From the NCBI GenBank assembly GCA_003153435.1, contig PLYR01000077.1, positions 62,942 through 97,135 of the forward strand: a DNA stretch of 34,194 nucleotides, given 5' to 3'. The position numbers and the translations under genes were made by a program. How positions within the stretch are numbered: the stretch's first letter is position 1; each line of letters opens with the position of its first letter. The notes below the pieces were generated by a model. That model was not told where the DNA came from and searched no databases. It worked only from the letters and a program-made list of their open reading frames with translations. Source of the stretch: Bacteroidota bacterium (GTDB lineage: Bacteria > Bacteroidota > Bacteroidia > Palsa-965). Positions 9,279 to 15,977 of this stretch are shown piece after piece.

Positions 9279-9754
9279 AAGGATTTCGAACCATTATTGC
9301 ACTCTTTCTAGTCATTTTATTTCTGGTCTTTGGCTTCGTCCGGGATTTCGTCTTCATAAACCTGAATGAACAAGCAAGCGTTACCTATTATCATTCCGTA
9401 GAGTCTCATGTCAGTGCTTCCTTCCATTTTCTTTCTGCCTATACATATCCACAACTTTTTGCTCTAAAATGGATACTCACCATTACGTTCGCCCTGTTTT
9501 TCATGGGCCTTACAATAGCCATTGTAAGATTAATTTATAAGGAAAAAACATTTCTGCACCTAACTCTGCTCGCCTACGGGGTCTTGTTTCTCCTGGCTGC
9601 TATTTTTTTTATTCTCGGACAGATTAAACCACTAAACTTAAATGGGTATGTCATTTCCCGTTTTTTCATGGGTATCGCTGAGGGCCCTGTCGTCCTGATG
9701 GTCTTACTACCTGCGTTTAAGCTTTCCATGTGGAGAAAGTCATTGCAGAAATAA
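9275..9754 (+). CDS. exosortase-associated four-helix membrane protein
   Basis: A 159-residue membrane protein with four predicted helices (about residues 5-24, 65-87, 93-115 and 128-149) and a periplasmic loop of about 40 residues between the first two. I see no catalytic motif. Its ATG overlaps the exosortase stop by four bases (ATGA), so the two are translationally coupled and probably act together. Small membrane proteins directly after the enzyme are known for Bacteroidota exosortase types F and X, and this gene occupies that position. It may hold the enzyme or its acceptor in place; that is inference. It is the last gene of the cassette, ending 57 bases before glyA, which has its own -7 element. 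Confidence 0.7.
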   Translation: MKGFRTIIALFLVILFLVFGFVRDFVFINLNEQASVTYYHSVESHVSASFHFLSAYTYPQLFALKWILTITFALFFMGLTIAIVRLIYKEKTFLHLTLLAYGVLFLLAAIFFILGQIKPLNLNGYVISRFFMGIAEGPVVLMVLLPAFKLSMWRKSLQK

Positions 9755-9780
9755 AACTCCATTTACTCTGAACAGTTTCA

Positions 9781-9788
9781 TACATTTG
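9781..9788 (+). promoter_or_regulatory. -7 element of the glyA promoter
   Basis: TACATTTG at 9781-9788 matches the TAnnTTTG consensus and lies 22 bases before the glyA ATG. No TTTG is found at the expected 19-base spacing upstream, so the -33 half is weak. Confidence 0.5.
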
Positions 9789-9810
9789 CGAGGCTTTTAA
9801 AACCAATCCT

Positions 9811-11088
9811 ATGAGCAAGAAAGACACAGTCATTTTTAATTTGATTAAAGAAGAACAACATCGCCAGCAGTTTGGGATCGAACTCATTGCTTCTGAAAAT
9901 TTTGTAAGCGATCAGGTTATGCAGGCGATGGGGTCTTGTCTGACAAATAAATATGCTGAAGGACTTCCAGGCAAACGATATTATGGAGGGTGTGAAGTAG
10001 TAGATAAAGTAGAACAATTAGCCATAGACAGAGCCAAAGTACTGTTCAATGCAGAATGGGTTAACGTGCAACCACATAGTGGGGCTCAGGCCAATTTTGC
10101 AGTAATGCTGGGCTGTCTAAAACCTGGCGATACTATATTAGGATTTGATCTAAGCCACGGAGGCCACCTGACTCATGGTTCTCCTGTCAATTTTAGCGGA
10201 AAACTTTACCATCCAACTTTTTATGGAGTAGACCAAAAGACTGGCAGGGTTGATATGAAGAAAGTCGAAGAAGTTGCGCTCAGGGAAAAACCAAAAATGA
10301 TTATTTGTGGTGCTTCCTCCTATTCAAGGGACTGGGACTATAAAGGATTTCGTAAAATTGCGGATAAGGTAGGAGCCTTGTTGCTGGCAGATATTTCACA
10401 TCCTGCTGGGCTGATTGCAAGGGGAATTCTGAACGATCCTCTTCCTCATTGTCACATTGTTACCACGACAACTCACAAAACACTCAGGGGACCTCGCGGA
10501 GGAATGATCATGATGGGGAAAGACTTCGTGAACCCATGGGGACAAACGACTCCTAAAGGTGAGCCTAAGATGATGTCTGCAGTTCTGGACGGAGCTGTAT
10601 TCCCTGGCACGCAAGGAGGGCCACTGGAACATGTAATTGCAGCCAAAGCTGTAGCATTCGGTGAGGCGCTCGAGGAAAGTTTCATGAAATATGTCATCCA
10701 GGTTCAAAAGAATGCCAAAGTAATGGCGGATTGCTTTATGAAAAAGGGTTATGAGGTCATCTCAGGAGGAACTGACAATCATTGTATGTTGATTGATCTT
10801 CGATCAAAGAATTTGTCTGGAAAATTCGCAGAAAACATTCTGGTTAAAGCTGACATTACAGTCAACAAAAACATGGTTCCTTTTGATGACAAATCCCCTT
10901 TTGTTACTTCAGGAATGAGGGTCGGTACTGCTGCAATCACCACCCGTGGAATGAAGGAAAAAAATATTCCAAAAATCGTTGACCTTATTGATCAGGTGCT
11001 TACCTGTGGGGAGGACGAAAAAGTGATAAACGATGTGAAGAAAAAAGTAAATGCAATGATGAAAACATTTAAGATTTTCGCATATTAA
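9811..11088 (+). CDS. glyA: serine hydroxymethyltransferase
   Basis: This PLP enzyme interconverts serine and glycine while loading tetrahydrofolate with a one-carbon unit, in the cytoplasm. At 425 residues it is of full family length. Family landmarks are [11 protein letters not shown] near the N-terminus, [15 protein letters not shown], the SGAQANFAV segment, and the PLP-binding lysine in [15 protein letters not shown] (Lys223). The C-terminal part has [12 protein letters not shown]. The start is the ATG 22 bases after a good -7 element, giving a very short leader. It is transcribed alone: the next gene is convergent and the gap between them holds two hairpins. The identification is firm. 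Confidence 0.97.
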   Translation: MSKKDTVIFNLIKEEQHRQQFGIELIASENFVSDQVMQAMGSCLTNKYAEGLPGKRYYGGCEVVDKVEQLAIDRAKVLFNAEWVNVQPHSGAQANFAVMLGCLKPGDTILGFDLSHGGHLTHGSPVNFSGKLYHPTFYGVDQKTGRVDMKKVEEVALREKPKMIICGASSYSRDWDYKGFRKIADKVGALLLADISHPAGLIARGILNDPLPHCHIVTTTTHKTLRGPRGGMIMMGKDFVNPWGQTTPKGEPKMMSAVLDGAVFPGTQGGPLEHVIAAKAVAFGEALEESFMKYVIQVQKNAKVMADCFMKKGYEVISGGTDNHCMLIDLRSKNLSGKFAENILVKADITVNKNMVPFDDKSPFVTSGMRVGTAAITTRGMKEKNIPKIVDLIDQVLTCGEDEKVINDVKKKVNAMMKTFKIFAY

Positions 11089-11117
11089 TTTTCTGACCAA
11101 ACGCTTCATTAACTTCT

Positions 11118-11155
11118 ATACGGTCTGTCTTCCGTATCACTTAGAATATCTAAGT
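11118..11155. terminator. paired hairpins between convergent genes glyA and the spermidine synthase-like gene
   Basis: Two inverted repeats lie in the 93-base gap: ATACGG/CCGTAT (11118-11123 with 11132-11137, 8-base loop) and ACTTAGA/TCTAAGT (11139-11145 with 11149-11155, 3-base loop). Their position between two converging stop codons suggests a two-way terminator, but neither has a clear T-run. Confidence 0.35.
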
Positions 11156-11181
11156 TAAGAAGTCCTTATGTAAAATGATTT

Positions 11182-12753
11182 TCACCTAAATAGTGGCAAC
11201 ATTCTTCCCTCGTGCAATTCGTCTTCGAAAAAATTAATCGCGTTTCTTCGCCATATTTTATTAGCTATCAAATTCAACTGATCTAATACTGGTTTGTCAT
11301 CAACCATGCATTTATCGGCGGACCCAAGCACACTATTTCCGGAAATAATTTCTTCTCCCCTTTCCTTTGCCTCAACCAGAACCTTACTCACAGTCTGGCT
11401 TCCTTTTTTGCATGCATAAAAAAGCAGGTTTCTTCCACTCTCCCCTTCACCCGCAGGCATCAGGCAAAGATCAAAATCAGAATCCAGCAGAGTTCTGAAT
11501 ACCGCTCTCATTCCAGCCCCAGCCTCCCCGGTAATAAATCCAGGTCCATTAATAATTAGCAAACCATCCGGATTAAGCAGGGATTTGATTTCAGAAAACG
11601 CCTCCATTGTAAAACAATGACCTGGAGTTTCTTCTCCTTTGAAGAGATCCAGAATTACAAAATCGTATTTGCTCGTTGTGGTTCTGATAAAATGCCTGGC
11701 ATCATCAATGTGAACTGGAATAGAGGAATTCAGTCCAAAAAATGCATGCGAGACAAATACCATCCGTGCATCCAGTTCGCAAGCTTCAACCTGAAATCCT
11801 TCAGTTTGGAGTTCCTGAGCGAGTATACCTCCTCCAAGCCCACAAAGCAATACTTTTCGGTTCTGCCCGGCTCTTGGAATATGATGGAGGATTTGCGCTA
11901 TATAATTAAAGAGATGCACACTGTCCGGCTGAGTACTTTTACGGGTCTGCCAGATCCGGTTTGCAAATAAGACCCGGTCTTTACCGTTCATAGGAGAGCC
12001 CGTTTTTAACTGTTCAGGATAATCTGCTACAATTAATTGTCCCATCAATCCTTCACTTTGGTAAAGGATATGGATCTTTTCAGTCTTTTGACTTTTCCAT
12101 GTCTTACTCATAACAACTGTTAGCAGAAGAATCAATCCGATCAGGAAATAAAATCTGCTTTTTGCTTTTATTACCAACCAGCAAAGGGGAATAATAGAAA
12201 GTATCATTCCAAGGCAGATACAGGGAAGGCGCAGTCCAAATTCGGGTATCAGCCAAAACCCGGTTATTAAAGTTGAAAATATTCCGCCAATTGTAGATAC
12301 CGCGTAAACCGCCCCTGCCGCTTTCCCAGCTTGACCTTGCTCGGGTTCGAGCGCATGAATAATCAATGGTGCTACCATCCCCATCATAAGAACAGGAGGA
12401 AGCAAAAAAAATGTTGTACATAGGATCACAGAAGGAAGAAGTGCATGCTTACCTGAGAGGGAGAGGATCATCTCTGAGCTAACAGGCATTAACATGATAA
12501 ATAAAGCGGCTATAAGCACCACCACGTAAAGGGTCTTTGGGTTGTTTTTCCTTGATGATATCAGACCACCCAGAAAATAACCGGATGCAAGCCCACCAAG
12601 TGTGACAGCCATCACTGTTGACCAAACATAGAGAGATGAACCGAAATAGGGGGCAAGCATTTTAGCTCCAATCAGCTCCGCAGACATAACCGAAGCCCCT
12701 TCCAAGAGAGAAAGGAGATAAAGCAGGCCAATCTTCGGTTTTAAATCTCCCAA
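11182..12753 (-). CDS. fused membrane / spermidine synthase-like protein
   Basis: A 523-residue protein with a membrane N-terminal half (several helices through about residue 215, with MFS-like glycine and proline patterns) fused to a cytoplasmic spermidine synthase-type methyltransferase fold. The latter shows an S-adenosyl-nucleoside site (LLCGLGGGILAQEL at about 310), an acidic motif II (VEACELDARMV), IDDARHFI and the DLFKGEETPG segment in the polyamine synthase position. Proteins of this architecture are widespread and often called fused MFS/spermidine synthase; true aminopropyltransferase activity has rarely been shown for them. No S-adenosylmethionine decarboxylase gene is nearby, so polyamine synthesis cannot be inferred from context. 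It diverges from the small membrane gene at 12898. Confidence 0.8.
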   Translation of the reverse strand: MGDLKPKIGLLYLLSLLEGASVMSAELIGAKMLAPYFGSSLYVWSTVMAVTLGGLASGYFLGGLISSRKNNPKTLYVVVLIAALFIMLMPVSSEMILSLSGKHALLPSVILCTTFFLLPPVLMMGMVAPLIIHALEPEQGQAGKAAGAVYAVSTIGGIFSTLITGFWLIPEFGLRLPCICLGMILSIIPLCWLVIKAKSRFYFLIGLILLLTVVMSKTWKSQKTEKIHILYQSEGLMGQLIVADYPEQLKTGSPMNGKDRVLFANRIWQTRKSTQPDSVHLFNYIAQILHHIPRAGQNRKVLLCGLGGGILAQELQTEGFQVEACELDARMVFVSHAFFGLNSSIPVHIDDARHFIRTTTSKYDFVILDLFKGEETPGHCFTMEAFSEIKSLLNPDGLLIINGPGFITGEAGAGMRAVFRTLLDSDFDLCLMPAGEGESGRNLLFYACKKGSQTVSKVLVEAKERGEEIISGNSVLGSADKCMVDDKPVLDQLNLIANKIWRRNAINFFEDELHEGRMLPLFR

Positions 12754-12876
12754 AATAAATCAGAGGTATGTTCGGTTGCAAATTAAGAATTTTCGAGCCA
12801 ATACTTCAATCTCATCCTTCGGCTTATCTTGCATGGAGCCTTCTTTAGCTTTGAAGATTGTTTGTTACAAAATGAC

Positions 12877-12884
12877 TATTTTTG
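12877..12884 (+). promoter_or_regulatory. -7 element before the small membrane protein gene
   Basis: TATTTTTG at 12877-12884 is an exact TAnnTTTG match, with TTG-containing candidates for the -33 element at 12858-12864 and 12850-12853 at non-ideal spacing. It lies 13 bases before the ATG at 12898 and downstream of the in-frame ATG at 12829, so it argues for the shorter protein. Confidence 0.5.
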
Positions 12885-12897
12885 TCAAAAAATTTTC

Positions 12898-13284
12898 ATG
12901 CAGGCTACTACAAATCAGACATTTATGGAAGGGATTGGGCCAACAATCATTGCTACCGTACTTTTTCTTTTTCTTTCCTTTATTGCAGGGTATTTAGTCT
13001 GGACAGCGGGAAAATTTACCTTGGGCAGGAAGCCTCCCTCTGGTTTAATCCTTGTCCTCTTTTCAGTAGTTGGCGGTCTCATCGGCATTTCAATGCACAT
13101 TTATGCCTGCCACTATATGGGTGCAAGCTCAAACCAGGAAGGTTACAGCTTGCTCACTATGTTTACTATGTTTTCCTTCTTTGTTTTCATCAATATGCTT
13201 GCTTTTCCGATTCTATTTCTAATTATAAGGAGTAAAAATCTCAAAATAAGAGAACTGCAGGAGGAATTGAAGAAGAAAGGCTAA
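12898..13284 (+). CDS. small membrane protein of unknown function
   Basis: I do not recognise this 128-residue protein. It has three hydrophobic segments (about residues 14-39, 50-70 and 85-108), a short periplasmic or cytoplasmic loop with CHYMGASSNQEG between the second and third, and a charged C-terminal helix (KNLKIRELQEELKKKG) that looks like a short coiled coil in the cytoplasm. The start at 12898 was preferred over the in-frame ATG at 12829, because the -7 element at 12877-12884 lies between them and because the longer version adds a non-hydrophobic, Cys-rich leader before the first helix. It lies between the divergent spermidine synthase-like gene and fumarylacetoacetase, 81 bases before the latter. 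No function can be proposed. Confidence 0.65.
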   Translation: MQATTNQTFMEGIGPTIIATVLFLFLSFIAGYLVWTAGKFTLGRKPPSGLILVLFSVVGGLIGISMHIYACHYMGASSNQEGYSLLTMFTMFSFFVFINMLAFPILFLIIRSKNLKIRELQEELKKKG

Positions 13285-13315
13285 TTTTGCCGGTACTCCT
13301 GAAAGGACAACAAGG

Positions 13316-13333
13316 TGTTCAGTCAAGTGAACA
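13316..13333. promoter_or_regulatory. inverted repeat upstream of fumarylacetoacetase
   Basis: TGTTCA and TGAACA form a perfect 6-base inverted repeat with a 6-base spacer, ending 32 bases before the ATG at 13366. The spacing and symmetry would suit a dimeric repressor or activator site. There is no T-run, so a terminator for the gene before it is less likely. Confidence 0.3.
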
Positions 13334-13365
13334 GAACATACTCCTTTTAAAATTTATTTTACAGC

Positions 13366-14643
13366 ATGATTAAAGCAAACAACCCTGCACTTAAATCCTG
13401 GATTGAGATTGAGAAGGACTCCGATTTCCCGATTCAAAACCTTCCATTTGGTATTTTTAAGAGGGAGGGCAAGTTACCGAGGGTTGGAGTAGCTATCGGA
13501 GGATATGTACTTGACCTTGCAGAAGTAGCATTAGGAGGTTACCTCCGTGAACTCCATGTCAATCTCCAGATATTTGAAAACAATCATCTGAATCAGGTCA
13601 TTGCCATGGGGAAGGAAAAATGCAGGCAGTTGCGTCAAACACTTTCAGAGCTGTTGGAGGCTGGAAATCCTGAACTCCGAGATCATCCGGATAGGCAGAA
13701 AAGGATGCTTCATAAAATGAGTGATGTACAAATGCTCCTCCCTGTAAGAATCGGAGATTATACTGATTTTTATTCGAGCATCGATCACGCAACAAACATC
13801 GGGAAAATGCTTAGGGATCCTGCAAATGCGCTTCTTCCCAATTGGAAACATCTTCCTGTTGGATATCACGGGAGATCGTCTTCTATCTGCATTTCCGGGC
13901 ATAGCTTTCACCGCCCTAAAGGTCAGTCGAAGCCACCTGACAGCGATCAACCTGTATTTGGACCTACAAAAGCACTTGATTTTGAACTGGAAACAGCTTT
14001 TATAATAGGACAGTCAACAGCTATGGGAGAAAGCGTAACAACGGCACAAGCTGACCATTATATCTTTGGGATCGTTCTTTTCAATGACTGGAGTGCACGC
14101 GATCTTCAGGCCTGGGAATATGTACCGCTCGGTCCATTTCTCGCTAAAAATTTCGCATCCACTATTTCTCCATGGATCGTGACCCTGGATGCTCTGGAAC
14201 CATTCCGTGTGCCTGGTTATAAGCAGGAACCGGAGGTACTTCCTTATCTAAAATACACAGGTGATAAAAACCTTGACATTAAATTGGAAGTCTTAATCAA
14301 ACCGGAGCGTGGAGAACCTTGTGCCGTAACCCGATCTAACTACCGGTATATGTATTGGACCATGGAACAACAACTGGCCCATCACACCTGCAATGGCTGT
14401 AATATTAATGTCGGGGATATGATGGCCTCCGGAACAATCAGCGGACCAACACCGGATTCTTTTGGTTCTATGATGGAATTAACCTGGAGAGGAAGCAATC
14501 CGCTCAAACTTTCTGACGGAACAGAAAGGAAATACATTAATGATGGTGACACCGTAATTATAAAAGGTTATTCTGAAAAAAATGGAGTTAGAATAGGGTT
14601 TGGAGAATGCAAGGCGAAAGTTCTACCTGCGACCACAATCTAA
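13366..14643 (+). CDS. fahA: fumarylacetoacetase
   Basis: Fumarylacetoacetase hydrolyses fumarylacetoacetate to fumarate and acetoacetate, the last step of tyrosine (homogentisate) breakdown. The protein has 425 residues, full length for the two-domain enzyme. The C-terminal catalytic domain shows GYHGRSSSI (Tyr167, His168), the metal-binding acidic residues in DFELETAFIIG (Glu207, Glu209), Asp241 in FNDWSARD, and the QLAHHTCNGCNINVGDMM and ASGTISG segments close to the end. The other genes of tyrosine catabolism (hppD, hmgA) are not in the window. An inverted repeat at 13316-13333 may be an operator. The next gene begins 12 bases after its stop. Confidence 0.96.
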   Translation: MIKANNPALKSWIEIEKDSDFPIQNLPFGIFKREGKLPRVGVAIGGYVLDLAEVALGGYLRELHVNLQIFENNHLNQVIAMGKEKCRQLRQTLSELLEAGNPELRDHPDRQKRMLHKMSDVQMLLPVRIGDYTDFYSSIDHATNIGKMLRDPANALLPNWKHLPVGYHGRSSSICISGHSFHRPKGQSKPPDSDQPVFGPTKALDFELETAFIIGQSTAMGESVTTAQADHYIFGIVLFNDWSARDLQAWEYVPLGPFLAKNFASTISPWIVTLDALEPFRVPGYKQEPEVLPYLKYTGDKNLDIKLEVLIKPERGEPCAVTRSNYRYMYWTMEQQLAHHTCNGCNINVGDMMASGTISGPTPDSFGSMMELTWRGSNPLKLSDGTERKYINDGDTVIIKGYSEKNGVRIGFGECKAKVLPATTI

Positions 14644-14654
14644 ACTTTACAAAC

Positions 14655-15356
14655 GTGTATTCAAAAAAAACATTCACTCTCCTTGCTTTAGCCGTTCTAC
14701 TCCTGTCACAGATCCGGGCACAAGACATCGTTGTCTATGCGAATGGAACATTAGGAGTGAACAGAAGTTATGCTTCCATAGGAGGTAAATTTTATTACAA
14801 AAGAGCATCAATAATTAGTTTTGAATTCGGCGGAGGATTGATGGGCACTCAAAACGAAACGGCAGGTAATTCCCAGAACATTAGTGGGCAGAACGGGTTT
14901 GAAGCTTCAATTTCATCCAGCATGGTTATCGCCCCAGATCCTAATGTACCCGACCGCATGTATCTGGCAAAGATTACAACCCGCTTCACGGGTGAGTTCT
15001 TCAGAGGAAGCTATGAATGGAGATTCCCTTCCTCTAAAAGTGGATATTCCGGCAGGCCTAAAGGCCTTCACCTGGGGGTCGAATTCGCATACTTTGATAT
15101 GATCCAAAGACAAGCCGTGGAATTCAGGTCCGTTTCAGGCCAGGGAGCATACGATTTCAATGGAACAGCACGGGCGGTGGTAATTGCACCGGGATTACTT
15201 CTGGGCTATGATCTGGTTCTGTTTCAAAATCTTCTGGTTTCCCCTGAGGTTGCAACTCCTCTCTATATCCCGGTTGGAAACAAGTCTAAATCGAACGGCC
15301 CTTTTGCAAAAGAAGGTGTTGATTTCCGGCTTGGAATTGGCTGGTTTATACACTAA
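14655..15356 (+). CDS. secreted, probable outer-membrane beta-barrel protein
   Basis: I do not recognise a named family. From the GTG at 14655 the protein has 233 residues and begins with a clean signal peptide: MYSKK, a hydrophobic FTLLALAVLLLSQ core, and cleavage after IRAQ or IRA. The remainder alternates short hydrophobic and polar stretches rich in Gly, Phe and Tyr (for example GGKFYYKR and ISFEFGGGLMG), and ends in DFRLGIGWFIH, resembling the aromatic C-terminal strand of outer-membrane barrels. The in-frame ATG at 14607 lies inside fumarylacetoacetase and would add a non-hydrophobic leader, so it was rejected. The gene is 12 bases after fumarylacetoacetase and 7 bases before another secreted unknown, suggesting one transcript. 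Confidence 0.65.
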   Translation: MYSKKTFTLLALAVLLLSQIRAQDIVVYANGTLGVNRSYASIGGKFYYKRASIISFEFGGGLMGTQNETAGNSQNISGQNGFEASISSSMVIAPDPNVPDRMYLAKITTRFTGEFFRGSYEWRFPSSKSGYSGRPKGLHLGVEFAYFDMIQRQAVEFRSVSGQGAYDFNGTARAVVIAPGLLLGYDLVLFQNLLVSPEVATPLYIPVGNKSKSNGPFAKEGVDFRLGIGWFIH

Positions 15357-15363
15357 AAGGAAG

Positions 15364-15933
15364 ATGAAATTAAAAGCCCTCCTCTTATTCCTGATGCTAT
15401 CATTCATAGGTTACTCCCAGCCTTCTGAGGAGTCGGCAGCCGAAAAGATCGAGTCTCTAAAAAAGGGCTTTCTCCTGGTCAGACTTAAAACAGGGGATCT
15501 TCAGGCTAAAGCCCTTGAAAGAGCAGGTAGTAAGACAGAAGCAGCCCTATATCTTCAGAAAAGGAATGAGGAGAACAAAGTGATTGTCCAGGCTTTCACC
15601 AAGGATTTCCGATTTTGCCCGGTTTTCTTTTGCTACAGCTCCGCTTCAGATACAATCAAACGGGGATATTTCAAAGGTATATTACTGAATTCTTCCCTTC
15701 AGCCAGATACTAGTATTGTTCCCACTTCCTCCTATTTTCTTACTGTTGAATTTGGTTTCACAGATGTTCAGCAACGGGAAGGTTTGATTATGATGGATCG
15801 TAATTTCAATCAGTTAAAATCCCCATTCCCGTTTTTAGTGACTCGATATGAAGGAGTGGCCAAGAAAAGAACCCAGGAAGAGATGATCATCAAGTTGGAC
15901 CAGCAATTGATAACCTTCTACGAAAAAAAATAA
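15364..15933 (+). CDS. secreted protein of unknown function
   Basis: A 189-residue protein I cannot assign. The ATG at 15364 opens a standard signal peptide (MKLKALLLFLMLSFIGYSQ), and a purine-rich AAAGGAAG directly precedes it. Upstream in-frame starts from 15184 lie inside the previous gene and spoil the signal peptide. The mature part begins with an acidic/basic helix (SAAEKIESLKKGFLLVRLKT), followed by a mixed alpha/beta region with FCPVFFCYSSAS, and ends in a charged helix. No lipobox, membrane helix or catalytic motif is visible. It is probably periplasmic or outer-membrane associated, and co-transcribed with the gene before it, 7 bases upstream. Confidence 0.65.
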   Translation: MKLKALLLFLMLSFIGYSQPSEESAAEKIESLKKGFLLVRLKTGDLQAKALERAGSKTEAALYLQKRNEENKVIVQAFTKDFRFCPVFFCYSSASDTIKRGYFKGILLNSSLQPDTSIVPTSSYFLTVEFGFTDVQQREGLIMMDRNFNQLKSPFPFLVTRYEGVAKKRTQEEMIIKLDQQLITFYEKK

Positions 15934-15934
15934 G

Positions 15935-15942
15935 TAAATTTG
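15935..15942 (+). promoter_or_regulatory. -7 element before relA/spoT
   Basis: TAAATTTG matches TAnnTTTG and lies 35 bases before the ATG at 15978. The -33 half is poor (a TTG lies 25 bases upstream), so this is a moderate candidate. Confidence 0.4.
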
Positions 15943-15977
15943 TATAATTAATTGCACACATTCCCAGCTATTATTGA

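Noticed and set aside
12829-12897. Longer N-terminus for the small membrane protein
   Set aside because: A -7 element at 12877-12884 lies inside it, and the extra 23 residues are not signal-like.
14607-14654. Upstream ATG for the secreted barrel-like protein
   Set aside because: It lies inside fumarylacetoacetase and puts a polar leader before an otherwise clean signal peptide that begins at the GTG at 14655.
15184-15363. Upstream start for the 189-residue secreted protein
   Set aside because: The extension lies wholly in the preceding gene in another frame, and the ATG at 15364 begins a textbook signal peptide.
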